A DNA stretch of 64,000 bases from Actinomycetaceae bacterium (GCA_030537615.1 JAUNVP010000004.1:1-64000), one strand, 5' to 3'. Counted from the stretch's first letter, positions 8,573 to 17,884 are shown. Program-made: numbers and translations. Notes: generated from the sequence alone by a model not told the origin.

Positions 8573-9274
8573 TCACCTGGTTTGCAATAACTTGCCCCGA
8601 TCCATGGTGTACACCCGATCCGCGTAACCAATCGCATCGCTATCGTGGGTAACTATGATAACCGCCGCACCTTCATCGGCTGTACGTCGCAACAGTTGCA
8701 TCACTAGCTTAGTGCTGTCGGTGTCTAAGTCTCCGGTAGGTTCGTCGGCGATGAACAACTTCGGACGCATAACCAGGGCGCGAGCAATCGCTACCCGGCG
8801 GATCTCCCCGCCAGAAAGTTCCTTCGGATAGCTATCAACTAAATGCTCAACCTGAAGCTCACCTAGCAGGTACTCCGCGCGTTTTTCGAAATCCTCCAGC
8901 GCGGCACCGTCCCCGTCTCTGGTCTTCTTAGTTCGGACATGTATCAATGCCGGAAGCATGACGTTATTGAATACCGATAGACTCGAAATCAGAGTCTCGC
9001 GCTGAGTGACGTACCCGATGGTGCGATTGCGCAGGTATGAGATCTTTTCATCGTCTAGCTGGGACAAATCCTCACCATTGACCTTCACCGTACCGTCGGT
9101 GGGGTGAAGCAGACCGGTAATCATATTGAGCAACGTAGTTTTACCGTTTCCCGAACGCCCCACTACTGCCATGAAAGACCCTGAGTCGAGTTGGAAACTG
9201 ACCTCGTCAACGGCAGCGAATTCCTCTTTACGGCGCACAAAGGTGCGAGTTACTCTGTTGACGTCTAAAAGCAT
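8573..9274 (-). CDS. ABC transporter ATP-binding protein (MacB/LolD type)
   Basis: This ATPase of 233 residues has Walker A GRSGNGKTT, a signature LSGGEIRRVAIARAL and Walker B LFIADEPTGDLD, the classic form of ATPases that work with FtsX/MacB-type permeases. I place the start at 9274 (MLLDVNRV) because earlier codons lie inside the permease gene and are out of character. It begins five bases after the permease stop, so the two are cotranscribed with the DUF4418 gene further upstream. An iron box precedes the whole operon, suggesting expression under iron limitation. Confidence 0.85.
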   Translation of the reverse strand: MLLDVNRVTRTFVRRKEEFAAVDEVSFQLDSGSFMAVVGRSGNGKTTLLNMITGLLHPTDGTVKVNGEDLSQLDDEKISYLRNRTIGYVTQRETLISSLSVFNNVMLPALIHVRTKKTRDGDGAALEDFEKRAEYLLGELQVEHLVDSYPKELSGGEIRRVAIARALVMRPKLFIADEPTGDLDTDSTKLVMQLLRRTADEGAAVIIVTHDSDAIGYADRVYTMDRGKLLQTR

Positions 9275-9279
9275 TGTGA

Positions 9280-10500
9280 TCAGTCCCCTTCCCGTAGCGT
9301 CAAGTAGGTTTCCGACCCCAAGAGCTTTGCAGAAGCAACCCCGGCGGCTAAGACACAGACAATCACCGCTACGAATAGGCACGCTAAGGCCAGGGAGGAA
9401 GCCACGCCAACACCGGCGGGAAGATACGGCAGTTTCAGAAGTTGGCGGATGTAGTTAGAGAACGGATACATTAAAAGCGCCGCTAGGGACACTCCGATCA
9501 GGCCACCACCGATCCCGACCAAAGTAGCTTCCTTAATCAGCATCGAAATCAACATTTTGCGGGTAGCGCCCATGATTCGAAGCGATGCCAGTTCCTTCTT
9601 GCGTTCATTTGCCGAGGACGAAAACACCGCGAACAATATCACCATGCCGGTGATCCAGAATAATCCTAGGAACACCCAAACGTACCCGGTGATGGAGGCC
9701 ATGGAATCTCGAACTTTAGAACTCAAACCGGAGGAATAAATGAACTCAACGTTTTCCAGACCGGGAATCGCGTTAATGCGCTCTGCCACTTTCTCTGGTT
9801 TAGAACGATCTGTCACGTTGATGAGGACGCTTGAAATGGCGCTGTTCACCTCATCCTCAGCAATAGTCTTAGTACCGATCCCCGCAGAATAGTCCCGCAT
9901 CAAACGCACGGTTTCACGGTTAACGAAGACAGTGTTGTCGTAGCTGGTGCCGGTACGCGCCAACTGCCCGTCTACCGGGAAACGATGCCGAAATAGGCGC
10001 ACTTTACCGTCACGGGAGGGATGAACATTCGCCCCGACGATAATGTGACCGTCCTGCACCCGTTCGTGGAACTGCTCCTCGATCCACGGCTGCACCACGA
10101 AGTCCGTATCAGGGTCGAAGCCGATGATTTGTAACTTAGCTTGGCAACAACCAGCCGCGAAAGAGGAAATGAAAGTCTGCGCAGTTATCTGACTTACGCC
10201 CTTGACTTTTTCAATATCACCGAGGATGTCGTCATGAAAGTAGAACGTCTGAGGGCAACTGTTGACCAAGATCTGCTCGGTCTGGGCAGTGGCGCCGGGA
10301 GGCACAACCATAATGTCAGCACCCATGCGCCTTTGCATGCTTTCCAGGCCAGCGCCCAAGTTAATCGTCAACAAGCTGGAGGCGAAGAAAATCAGCGAGA
10401 GTACCGCCACGACAATCACCAGGCCAGTGGTGCGAACCGGTTTCTGTTTCAGGTTTTCCACCGGCAAGGCCCGCAGAGTTATACGTTTGATATTGTCCAA
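9280..10500 (-). CDS. FtsX-like ABC transporter permease
   Basis: This is a 406-residue MacB/FtsX-type permease: one membrane span near residues 25-50, a long extracellular domain up to about 270 (including a Cys-containing stretch VNSCPQTFYF and the pair GCCQ), then three spans. The start is TTG at 10500, with AGGTGG about ten bases upstream. Such permeases usually perform mechanotransmission or efflux rather than nutrient import. The extracellular cysteines and the neighbouring Cys/His/Met-containing DUF4418 protein hint at a metal- or redox-linked role, which is inference. Confidence 0.8.
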   Translation of the reverse strand: MDNIKRITLRALPVENLKQKPVRTTGLVIVVAVLSLIFFASSLLTINLGAGLESMQRRMGADIMVVPPGATAQTEQILVNSCPQTFYFHDDILGDIEKVKGVSQITAQTFISSFAAGCCQAKLQIIGFDPDTDFVVQPWIEEQFHERVQDGHIIVGANVHPSRDGKVRLFRHRFPVDGQLARTGTSYDNTVFVNRETVRLMRDYSAGIGTKTIAEDEVNSAISSVLINVTDRSKPEKVAERINAIPGLENVEFIYSSGLSSKVRDSMASITGYVWVFLGLFWITGMVILFAVFSSSANERKKELASLRIMGATRKMLISMLIKEATLVGIGGGLIGVSLAALLMYPFSNYIRQLLKLPYLPAGVGVASSLALACLFVAVIVCVLAAGVASAKLLGSETYLTLREGD

Positions 10501-10514
10501 GGGCTTTAATCCAC

Positions 10515-10913
10515 CTAGTTTTTCTTCATATCAACGAACGCGGCTACAGCGGCAAATACCAGCGTCAGCACACTACACACCACGAGCGTTGGCTTCATCA
10601 CGGAAGTACAGTGCATCATGGGGTTTTCACACACCCCTATTAACCACAGTACTATTGCTAGCTCGGCGATAGCATTGACCGCCACGGCAACACTCAACCC
10701 GGCACGCATACGTGCATCGACGAAGAACGCCACCACGCCGAACATCACAATCGTCAGCCCCACTGCCAAAGACGCTTGCGCCGTCCAGTGACACACCATC
10801 GGCATAGGGTGGTCGCCGTGGATCGGGCAGGGGTAGGCGAAAGTCTGCGGACCAAAAGCAATGAGAGAGCCTAAGACGATTGGTGGAAGCGTTGGTAGGA
10901 GTTTACTTTTCAT
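10515..10913 (-). CDS. DUF4418 family membrane protein
   Basis: A 132-residue protein with four hydrophobic segments. The outward loop after the first segment contains CPIHGDHPMPMVCHWT, and a second loop contains CENPMMHC; these His/Met/Cys clusters recall metal-binding sites. DUF4418 proteins are known as neighbours of FtsX-type ABC operons, but their function is not established. Here it is the first gene of the operon and sits 67 bp downstream of a good DtxR/IdeR-type box, so iron- or manganese-dependent repression is likely. Confidence 0.75.
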   Translation of the reverse strand: MKSKLLPTLPPIVLGSLIAFGPQTFAYPCPIHGDHPMPMVCHWTAQASLAVGLTIVMFGVVAFFVDARMRAGLSVAVAVNAIAELAIVLWLIGVCENPMMHCTSVMKPTLVVCSVLTLVFAAVAAFVDMKKN

Positions 10914-10979
10914 AATGGTCTTTCAAGGAGTTAAGACATGTGTTGACCATTTAACTGTAGGAGCTACACATAGAATAAA

Positions 10980-10998
10980 CAAGGCAAGCCTTAGCTAA
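10980..10998 (-). promoter_or_regulatory. DtxR/IdeR-type iron box
   Basis: CAAGGCAAGCCTTAGCTAA matches the DtxR/IdeR consensus TWAGGTWAGSCTWACCTWA at 16 of 19 positions by hand count. It lies 67 bp upstream of the DUF4418 start on the transcribed side, a position suited to repression of the DUF4418-permease-ATPase operon when iron is plentiful. Confidence 0.65.
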
Positions 10999-11296
10999 CT
11001 TTTGGCGCTGTTAGGCCGTAGCAGACGCGGCTGGTAGCGGAAAACACGGCGTATAACAGCATTTACATTCACGTAGGTAGCGCCATCCCTTGCTGTTGCA
11101 TCTTTTGGGAAACTGATTACAGGTACTGGTGTGATGATCCATTTGGCTATTTGGCGAGCTCCGCTGTGACTACTCACAATACAATTCGCGCAGTGAGTGC
11201 GGCATCGAGGGCGCACGACAGGAAAGCCTCTGGATAGAAGAAACCTGCTGGACTGGCGAGCCTACCGGTAGAAATGAGGCGAATCACCCAGGGACG
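10999..11296. other. Intergenic stretch, no gene recognised
   Basis: There is no convincing reading frame. It connects the iron-box promoter to a decayed gene on the other strand and is probably degenerated coding or mobile DNA. Confidence 0.4.
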
Positions 11297-11776
11297 TTGG
11301 ACAAGGAAATCGTGCAGACAAATTGCCAGATCGACGACTCGGTCTGCAGGAGTGCCCGCCGGATCAGGAAAATCAATGGAGTAGCGCTAGACCCCATGAT
11401 CTTGAGCGAAACCACGCGCGACCTCGATCTAGTGGCGTCCGTGACACACATAGGCGGGGTTGATCCAGCCTACGAACTCACCACCATTGAGCTAGGCTGA
11501 CGCATCCTCGAGCACAACCTGAACCTATTGGGAATCAAGAACTACCAGATTGAGGGCGTACACGTCACTATTGAGGGAAATCTGCACGAATACTCGCTCT
11601 ACCTGGGCAGCGGGACTATTCACGTAGCCGGACGCGGAATGCTCCCCATCTTCCCCTTCCATTCCCAACAACGCGGACGCATCTTCCTGCCCTTCGTGGA
11701 TAGCGATCCCAAGACCGCCGAGATGACCACCAAGGCGCTTATGCTTGCCAAGGACAGCAAAATCGAAGATGAGTAG
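11297..11776 (+). pseudogene. C-terminal remnant of a DUF4132/DUF5724-type large protein
   Basis: The frame contains ILSETTRDLDLVASVTHIGG, an in-frame TGA at 11498-11500, then GIKNYQIEGVHVTIEG, YLGSGTIH, PFHSQQRGRIFLPFVD and DPKTAEMTTKAL. This string is the conserved end domain of long DUF4132-type proteins (often above 1000 residues). The upstream thousand-odd codons are missing and a stop interrupts what is left, so the gene is dead. The role of the family is not well established. Confidence 0.65.
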
Positions 11777-11975
11777 ACCAGTCTTCCCGCGGGAAAGCGT
11801 CCGGATGTCAGCCACTTCTCAACATGGTTGCCCTTGCTGCTGGGGACATCATTGTCAAGCAAGCAGTTGTGGAATGGCATTTCTACATTGTCGAGCAGGG
11901 AGGCGAAAGTGCGTTTCGATTCTTCTTTGCCCTTGCCGTTTGCGATTGCCACAGTGTTCGACTCCCGTATTGACT

Positions 11976-12527
11976 TTAGCCACTCTCTGAGCCCAAGAGA
12001 CGCGCTACCGAGCTCAATTCAACGGTGAGTTTCGGTTGTGGCCAGGGATCGGTGGCTAACCGTGCAGCGAGGACTGCATCAACTCGGGTATCTCCCCAAA
12101 TGAACTTTTGTCGCTCGTAACCTTCGACGATGAAGCCAGCCGTTTCAGCGACTCTAGCCGACGCCGAGTTGTTGGTTTGATACCCGATTTCCAGCCTGTA
12201 CCACTGGGTGGATAACGCCGCATTAGCAACTACGCAGAGCGCAGCAGAAGCAATACCCCGGCTTCGGAAATCCTGAAATACCCAGTACCAACACCAGCCG
12301 ATTGCGTGCTGGTCAGCCGCGGTAAGACCGACAACTCCAGCAAGTTGATCCCGGTACCACAATGCCAGTACCTCTGCGTTACGTAACTCGGCATCGCACT
12401 GTTCCGCTGAACTCAGGCCAGTGACCGCGCAAGGCAGTTGGCGCTCCAAACCTGGGGTGTACCGCTCAAAAAGTTCTTTTGTATGGTGACCCCAAGGACG
12501 AATCTCCAAGCTCACTTCCCTACTCAT
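11976..12527 (-). CDS. GNAT-family N-acetyltransferase (RimJ/RimL-like)
   Basis: This 183-residue acetyltransferase has the RimJ/RimL pattern: an N-terminal IRPWG strand, a central strand with the acetyl-CoA loop DFRSRGIASAAL (a QxxGxG/A-like loop), then EIGYQTNNSASARVAETAGF near the end, which is typical of this class. I start it at 12527 (MSREVSLEIRP), because upstream codons do not fit the family. The C-terminus after WGDTRVDAVL is the usual last strand. The substrate, an amino group on a protein or small molecule, cannot be inferred. Confidence 0.75.
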   Translation of the reverse strand: MSREVSLEIRPWGHHTKELFERYTPGLERQLPCAVTGLSSAEQCDAELRNAEVLALWYRDQLAGVVGLTAADQHAIGWCWYWVFQDFRSRGIASAALCVVANAALSTQWYRLEIGYQTNNSASARVAETAGFIVEGYERQKFIWGDTRVDAVLAARLATDPWPQPKLTVELSSVARLLGSESG

Positions 12528-12552
12528 CTCAAACTCTTCCGCTCCGTCACGG

Positions 12553-12936
12553 ACGCAGACAGTTGGCCGCAAACACGTAGAGTAGTATCCCAGCAACCAG
12601 GAAATTCACCGGATTAGTAGGCATAAGATGAATCGCGCCGACAATAGCTCCCTTGAAAGTGAGCACATCTTGGATAGCATTCCCGGGAATAGCCAGACCG
12701 ACACTGAAGAGAATAACCATAGCCAACAGAATCCACCCCGCTAAGGTGTGCCAGTGCCGAATCGTGAGTGCGACTCATAAGCCAACGAGGAAGTAGAGCG
12801 CGTAACCAATGCCTTGCAGAGCCTGGATTGGCTACAGATTAGTAGCCGCGTTGAGTAGAGAGCTGAGGTTGAGAAGAATCAGGATCAGAAAACCTATGGC
12901 GATACCGCCGGCAACTGCTAGAAACCGTAAGGGAAA
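12553..12936 (-). pseudogene. Decayed small membrane protein
   Basis: Reading the complement in one frame gives four hydrophobic spans: PLRFLAVAGGIAIGFLILIL, then LQGIGYALYFLVGL, WHTLAGWILLAMVILFSVGL, and NFLVAGILLYVFAANCL. The frame is broken by an in-frame TAG after the first span and a TGA after the second. The conserved hydrophobic pattern and continuous frame imply recent inactivation of a real gene. I do not recognise the family. The end near 12553 runs up to the acetyltransferase start. Confidence 0.55.
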
Positions 12937-12983
12937 GGCTTCGCGACGTGACACGGGACTCCTGAGACATAGTTTGCGGATAA

Positions 12984-13175
12984 CCTGATACTTCATGGCG
13001 TGTTTGCGATCCCGCCGGAACCGTCACCACAACCGTGTCCTATCAGCCAACCTTTGTCGACCTCAACGGACACGTCATTACCCGCGTCTCTCCCGATGCA
13101 AACCCCGAAAGTTACCAGCGTACGGTTGACGCCGTGGAGTATCTCGGCGGATGCGGCGCTATCGCCCACGAGTGA
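12984..13175 (+). pseudogene. Possible coding fragment of unknown origin
   Basis: A stop-to-stop frame of 63 codons reads TVTTTVSYQPTFVDLNGHVI and YQRTVDAVEYLGGCGAIAHE with protein-like composition but no good start codon or ribosome binding site. It could be the tail of a lost gene next to moeA. It may also be chance; the evidence is weak. Confidence 0.25.
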
Positions 13176-13193
13176 AACACAGTTATCAGCACA

Positions 13194-14453
13194 CTAAACA
13201 ACGATGACGTCGAGGATGTCACCGGCCTCAACCCGAGTAACGCTCTCGGGAACGACGGCTAACCCGTTAGCTTGGTGAAGTGATGCCACGAAGTGCGAGC
13301 GCGCTCCGAGACTGTGGGTCGGATCTGCAACCGGACGATTCTCCTGACGCGCACTCCAGTCGATACGAACGGGAACAAATTGTCGCTTGCCCTCCGGACT
13401 CCTCCACCCTGTCGAGACAGATGCTGGCACGATGGGCGCGTAGGCGTGGGCGGATTGCCCGGTTAAGGCCGCCAGCAGAGGCCGAACAAACACCTGGAAA
13501 GAGACGAATACTGCCACTGGATTCCCCGAAAGAGCACAGAGCCAAGCCATATGCGACCCCGCTTGCACGCGCCCGAACCCCTGCGGTTTCCCCGGTTGCA
13601 TGGCAACTTGCGAAAAGTTCAAACCGATTTCACCAGCAGCTGCTTTCACCACGTCGTAGGCACCAGCCGATATTCCGCCCGAGGTGATGATGAGGTCAAC
13701 TTCGCCACAGACGCTCATCACGGCATCAGCGAATGCTTCCGGATTATCTTTCGCTCGACTAATGCGGACGACCTCAGCATCCGCGCGCTGCAGTAGCCCG
13801 CGCAACAACACTGAGTTGGAATCCGGAATCTGCGCCCCATCGAGGGCTTGCCCCGCTTCAACTAACTCGTCACCGGTCGAGATGACAGCAACCCGAACTC
13901 GCGGACGAACCGGCACACTGCCGTATCCTACCGACACGGCTGAGGATAGCGCGGCCGGGGTCAGAACATCTCCTGCGCGTAACACGGTATCCCCGACGCG
14001 ACAGTCTTTTCCGGCTTTCCGTACATTGGCTCCCGGCTGTGGCACACGCACAATGGTAACTTCGCTCGGCATCTCGACGATTCCCGGACAGCTTGTCGTG
14101 TCTTCAACTTTGACGACGGTATTCGCCCCGAGCGGCAGGCGAGCACCAGTCATGATGCGCCACGCGGTCCCGGGCTGACAGGTGTGCTCAGCGTTATCAC
14201 CGGCAGGGATATCTCCGGCGACTGGAAGCGTTATTGTGTCTGCCTCATCGTCCTCACCAGCACACGTACCCAAGTCCTCCGCCCGCACCGCAAAGCCATC
14301 CATTGCCGAGTTTGTGAAGCGAGGGACGGCCTCACGCGCCCTCACGTCCTGGGCCAAAACACAACCGAGAGCGTCTTCGATCTCGATCGTGCGCACGGGT
14401 AGTGGCGACACGTCTGCTAGTAGTTGAGCAGTGTAGGTTTCAACGGGAATCAT
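13194..14453 (-). CDS. moeA: Molybdopterin molybdotransferase MoeA (nar-linked copy)
   Basis: This 419-residue enzyme inserts molybdate into adenylylated molybdopterin. It shows the family's SAMDGFAV segment, TGARLPLGANTVV, the active-site TGDEL, ITSGGISAGAYD, and the C-terminal LSGNPVAVFVSFQVFV. AGGAG lies five bases before ATG 14453. It lies downstream of moaA on the same strand and next to mobA and the nitrate reductase operon, which suggests that this copy serves nitrate reductase. A second, more divergent MoeA is encoded at 44614-45885; unlike that one, this copy keeps the TGDE aspartate. Confidence 0.92.
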   Translation of the reverse strand: MIPVETYTAQLLADVSPLPVRTIEIEDALGCVLAQDVRAREAVPRFTNSAMDGFAVRAEDLGTCAGEDDEADTITLPVAGDIPAGDNAEHTCQPGTAWRIMTGARLPLGANTVVKVEDTTSCPGIVEMPSEVTIVRVPQPGANVRKAGKDCRVGDTVLRAGDVLTPAALSSAVSVGYGSVPVRPRVRVAVISTGDELVEAGQALDGAQIPDSNSVLLRGLLQRADAEVVRISRAKDNPEAFADAVMSVCGEVDLIITSGGISAGAYDVVKAAAGEIGLNFSQVAMQPGKPQGFGRVQAGSHMAWLCALSGNPVAVFVSFQVFVRPLLAALTGQSAHAYAPIVPASVSTGWRSPEGKRQFVPVRIDWSARQENRPVADPTHSLGARSHFVASLHQANGLAVVPESVTRVEAGDILDVIVV

Positions 14454-14528
14454 GGGGTCTCCTTCGTGCGGGGAGATCGAACGAAGTATGAGCTATCAGC
14501 GATGGCGAGCAGGTATGACAAGTATCTC

Positions 14529-15530
14529 TCATCCACCGATCTTTGACATTGCCATGCCAGCTTCCACCGGAGGTAACCACGCGTGACCAGCTGGCTTGCG
14601 TCGGGTGACGCCCTGCCACAAGCGGGCAATTTCTTCGTCGGTGCCCGATTCGAGCGCCTCGCGCAGCTCGATGTGAAGTGGGGAGAATAGGCACGGATAC
14701 ACTCGCCCGACAGCCGAGATTCGAGTCCGCGAGCAAGACGTGCAAAATGGTTCGGACATCGAGGCAATCACTCCGACTACCCCAGCCGGGTGGTCGGCTC
14801 CAGCCGCCACCGTGTACGTCGTTGCGGGAGCATGAGGATCGTCGCCCACGCGTGGCACCAGTTCAAATTCACTGCGTAGCGTTTCGAGAATCTCTGCTCC
14901 AGTCGGAGCCACGGCACTGCGCATCGGCCCGATCGGCATAAGCTCAATCGCCCGCCACTGCCAGCCGCGCTGCAAACAGAAACGTACTAACTCCCCCACT
15001 TCAGTGAGCGTTTCATAATCGACGGCGACGGTATTGATTTTGATGGGAGATAGTGCCGATTGTTCCACGGCTTCCAGCCCCCGCAACAAGTCATCAAACC
15101 GGGCTCTGCGGGTCAGAAGTGCGAACCGGTCGGGTCGGAGCGTATCGATCGACACATTGATACGTTGCAACCCGGCGTCAGTCAGTTCCGGTAGGCGTCG
15201 TTCAAGACCGATGGCGTTGGTCGTCAACGCAATGCGGCGAGGACGTCCGGCCTCATCAAATGCTTTTGCCGCCGCTGAAATCAGCTTGGCGAGGTCGGGG
15301 CGAAGTAACGGCTCACCGCCGGTGAAGCGAACATCGCGGATACCTAGCTGGAGCCCAACGTTTACCAGCCGGTAAATGTGTTGCGCGCCGAGATAGTCCT
15401 TGCGTGCCAACCAACCGGCCTGTTTCTCCGGCATACAATAGACGCATCGCAGGTTGCACCGATCGGTAACCGAAATCCGCAGATCTTGTGCGCGCCTGCC
15501 AAACTGATCGACGAGATCATCCAGCTGCAT
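14529..15530 (-). CDS. moaA: GTP 3',8-cyclase MoaA (nar-linked copy)
   Basis: A radical-SAM enzyme that performs the first step of molybdenum-cofactor synthesis. Near residue 28 the SAM cluster motif CNLRCVYC is followed by MPEK, then FTGGEPLLR; the C-terminal second cluster is CTSCSRTR...C, and the chain ends in GG as active MoaA enzymes require. I choose ATG 15530, because GGGAGG lies just before it and the upstream in-frame GTG is inside that binding site. It is divergent from mobA with a 77-bp gap. A second MoaA is encoded at 48023-49090. Confidence 0.93.
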   Translation of the reverse strand: MQLDDLVDQFGRRAQDLRISVTDRCNLRCVYCMPEKQAGWLARKDYLGAQHIYRLVNVGLQLGIRDVRFTGGEPLLRPDLAKLISAAAKAFDEAGRPRRIALTTNAIGLERRLPELTDAGLQRINVSIDTLRPDRFALLTRRARFDDLLRGLEAVEQSALSPIKINTVAVDYETLTEVGELVRFCLQRGWQWRAIELMPIGPMRSAVAPTGAEILETLRSEFELVPRVGDDPHAPATTYTVAAGADHPAGVVGVIASMSEPFCTSCSRTRISAVGRVYPCLFSPLHIELREALESGTDEEIARLWQGVTRRKPAGHAWLPPVEAGMAMSKIGG

Positions 15531-15607
15531 GCCACCTCCCACACGATGCCTACAGCCTAACCGACGCCCGTGGCTTGCGCAGAGTCGAACACCGAAGGAG
15601 AGTACCC

Positions 15608-16246
15608 GTGACCCGCAGTGCGATTGTCCTGGCCGGAGGCCGTGGCCTGCGACTCGGTGGCACCTCGAAAGCCGACATTACCCGTGGGGGCATGTCGCTT
15701 CTCGAACGTCTCTCAAGAGAGCTCGCACAGTGCGGTTGCAACAACCGCGTGTGCGTTGGCCCCGAATCCATCGCCATACCACCGGGTATGACGCGCACGT
15801 GCGAAGAGCCTGCCGAGGGCGGTCCGGTGGCCGGAATCGTCTGGGGAATGGATGCCCTCGGACTTTTGGAAAAGCCTTCCGGCACGGTAGCCGTGTTGAG
15901 TGTCGATGCTCCTGGAGCGGCGAGCGCCGCGCCGCGTCTTTTCGAGGCTCTCGAAGGCAACCCAGACGCCGATGCCGCCATGCTCGTCGATCGAGAAGGA
16001 CGATACCACCACCTCATCGCGGTCTACCGGGCTCGCGCACTTACCAAGCGAATCCGAGCCCTAGCCACGTCAATGCCAGCCGATTCTGCTCCCTGGTTTG
16101 CCGGAGTGCGAGATATGGCGGCAAAACATCTGGTGAGCGAGTTCGACATTGTTGAAGTTGCTGAGCAAGACACGTCCCTCCCAGAATCACGAGATATCGA
16201 CACCCCCGCAGACCTCCGTGCCTGGAATGCACGGCTTGGTGAGTAG
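15608..16246 (+). CDS. mobA: Molybdenum cofactor guanylyltransferase MobA
   Basis: This 212-residue nucleotidyltransferase adds GMP to Mo-molybdopterin to make the MGD cofactor that nitrate reductase contains. The N-terminal LAGGRGLRLGG is the nucleotide-binding loop (usually LAGGxSxRMG), followed by SKADI in place of the usual DKA. A later acidic segment, SVDAPGA, is the likely metal site. GTG at 15608 is the start, with GGAGAG upstream. Its presence only in the nar-side cluster fits the need for MGD there; sulfite-oxidase-family enzymes do not use it. Confidence 0.85.
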   Translation: MTRSAIVLAGGRGLRLGGTSKADITRGGMSLLERLSRELAQCGCNNRVCVGPESIAIPPGMTRTCEEPAEGGPVAGIVWGMDALGLLEKPSGTVAVLSVDAPGAASAAPRLFEALEGNPDADAAMLVDREGRYHHLIAVYRARALTKRIRALATSMPADSAPWFAGVRDMAAKHLVSEFDIVEVAEQDTSLPESRDIDTPADLRAWNARLGE

Positions 16247-16561
16247 CATCACAAAACCGCTCTGTTCATTAATGTAAGTCGGGCGCCAACTAAATCAACC
16301 GTGCGAGCTGCTTGACACACCCACATTGAAACTGCCCCGACACCGCGACACCCCTCAAGTCCGCCCTCATGCCGCTGCCATGCTTATATGCTCAAACATT
16401 CTTTTTCTAGACGAAAAATCTAGGACGTAAGGCCCTCGAAAAGTAGTTCGTTGATGGAGAGTTCTTCATAACTCCAGACGGGCATTTGGGCACCTCACAC
16501 GGCCCCTAACTTTGTACTATCGTCGCAATTAAGACGTTTCATTTCTCTCCTGGAGCAGACA
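16247..16561 (+). promoter_or_regulatory. Leader region of the narK-narGHJI operon
   Basis: These 315 bp contain no gene. A short perfect inverted repeat, CTAGA at 16407-16411 and TCTAG at 16419-16423, may be a regulator site. TACTAT at 16515-16520 is a possible -10 element, and GGAG at 16552-16555 is the narK ribosome binding site. I could not find a convincing FNR-type TTGAT-N4-ATCAA site. Confidence 0.4.
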
Positions 16562-17875
16562 ATGGCTGTAACTGAACGCGGCAAGGTTCTCGTGGACTGG
16601 AACCCTGAAGACCCGAATAAATGGTCCTCGTCTCTGGCGTGGAAAACACTGGCGATTTCCACCTACTCCCTCACCCTCGCGTTCTGCGTGTGGTTCCTAG
16701 TTTCGGCGCTGGCGCCGCTACTGAACCAGATCGGTTTTAACCTCACCAAGACGCAGCTGTACTGGCTCACCTCAATGCCGGGCCTATCCTGTGGATTCCT
16801 ACGACTGATCTACATGTTCTTGCCCGCCACCCTCGGAACCCGAAAACTCATTGGGATGTCCTCCCTCCTCTACATCATTCCGATGATCGGCTGGTTCTTT
16901 GCCGTCCAGAACACGAACACCCCATTCTGGTGGCTTCTCACCCTGTCTTTCCTCTGCGGTATTGGAGGCGGCTCCTTCTCCGGCTACATGCCTTCCACCG
17001 GCTACTTCTTCCCCAAACGCCTAGCGGGCACCGCCCTCGGTATTCAAGCGGGAATCGGCAACCTCGGCATGTCAATCATCCAGTTGGTCAGCCCCATCCT
17101 GATGGGCTTTTCTCTCTTCGGCATGACATGGGTGGCCCCGGCGCAAACCGAAAGTGGCCCCATCCATATTGTCTCCCCGGCAGTATTTTTCATCCCCTGG
17201 TGTATTCTCGCCGCTATTCTCGCATTCACCCAGCTCAAAGACGTGCCGGTGAAGGCTTCGATACGCGAACAACTCGACATTTTCTCTAACCGCGACACCT
17301 GGCTCATGACGGTTATGTACATCATGACCTTCGGCACCTTTGCCGGATTCTCCGCTCAGTTCGGCCTCATGATTAACAACAATTTCGGTGCCGACTCCGC
17401 GTTGCAACTGGCGGTCAAAGGCTCCACTTTCGCCTTCATTGCCCCGCTCATCGGCTCGCTCGTGCGCGTCGCCTGGGGGCCGCTGTGCGACAAGTTTACC
17501 GGCGGGCTATGGACCTTTGTTTCGGGAGCCGGCCAAGCCGTCTGCTTCTTCGCCGCTGGATACTTCATCCTTAACCCGACTGGAATCGGGAGCTTCTGGG
17601 GATTCCTCACCGCCATGCTCACCATGTTCTTCTTTACCGGCATCGGCAATGCGGGCACATTCAAGCAGATGCCGATGATCATGCCTAAACGGCAAGCCGG
17701 TGGCGCCATTGGTTTCACCGCCGCCGTCGCCTCCTTCGGCCCGTTCTTCGTCGGTATTGCCCTATCGCTCATGTCTGCCACGACATGGCTGTGGATCTGC
17801 GGCGTGTTCTGCACCGTCGGTTCGATTATTTGTTGGTTCCGTTACGCCCGACCGGGCGCACCCGCTCGCGGATAG
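16562..17875 (+). CDS. narK: Nitrate/nitrite transporter NarK
   Basis: A 437-residue major-facilitator protein of the nitrate/nitrite porter family with about twelve spans. The family signature is visible as GIGGGSFSGYMPSTGYFFPK, followed by GTALGIQAGIGNLGMS. A second half-copy of this motif, GIGNAGTFKQMP, occurs around residue 362. It imports nitrate and/or exports nitrite for the cytoplasm-facing nitrate reductase encoded nine bases downstream. Other proteins of this family may serve nitrite alone. Confidence 0.92.
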   Translation: MAVTERGKVLVDWNPEDPNKWSSSLAWKTLAISTYSLTLAFCVWFLVSALAPLLNQIGFNLTKTQLYWLTSMPGLSCGFLRLIYMFLPATLGTRKLIGMSSLLYIIPMIGWFFAVQNTNTPFWWLLTLSFLCGIGGGSFSGYMPSTGYFFPKRLAGTALGIQAGIGNLGMSIIQLVSPILMGFSLFGMTWVAPAQTESGPIHIVSPAVFFIPWCILAAILAFTQLKDVPVKASIREQLDIFSNRDTWLMTVMYIMTFGTFAGFSAQFGLMINNNFGADSALQLAVKGSTFAFIAPLIGSLVRVAWGPLCDKFTGGLWTFVSGAGQAVCFFAAGYFILNPTGIGSFWGFLTAMLTMFFFTGIGNAGTFKQMPMIMPKRQAGGAIGFTAAVASFGPFFVGIALSLMSATTWLWICGVFCTVGSIICWFRYARPGAPARG

Positions 17876-17884
17876 GAGATCACT

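Noticed and set aside
8548-8579. CAGGTG...CACCTG inverted repeat after the ABC ATPase
   Set aside because: Only six base pairs with a 20-nt loop; too weak to call a terminator.
8262-8637. Two short frames on the complement strand before the ABC operon
   Set aside because: No recognisable motif, and the second overlaps the 3' end of the ABC ATPase gene.
10995-11216. 73-codon frame on the complement strand
   Set aside because: Low-quality sequence with no family likeness; it overlaps the iron-box region.
16247-16561. FNR-type site upstream of narK
   Set aside because: I could not find TTGAT-N4-ATCAA or a close variant; only a short CTAGA/TCTAG repeat is present.
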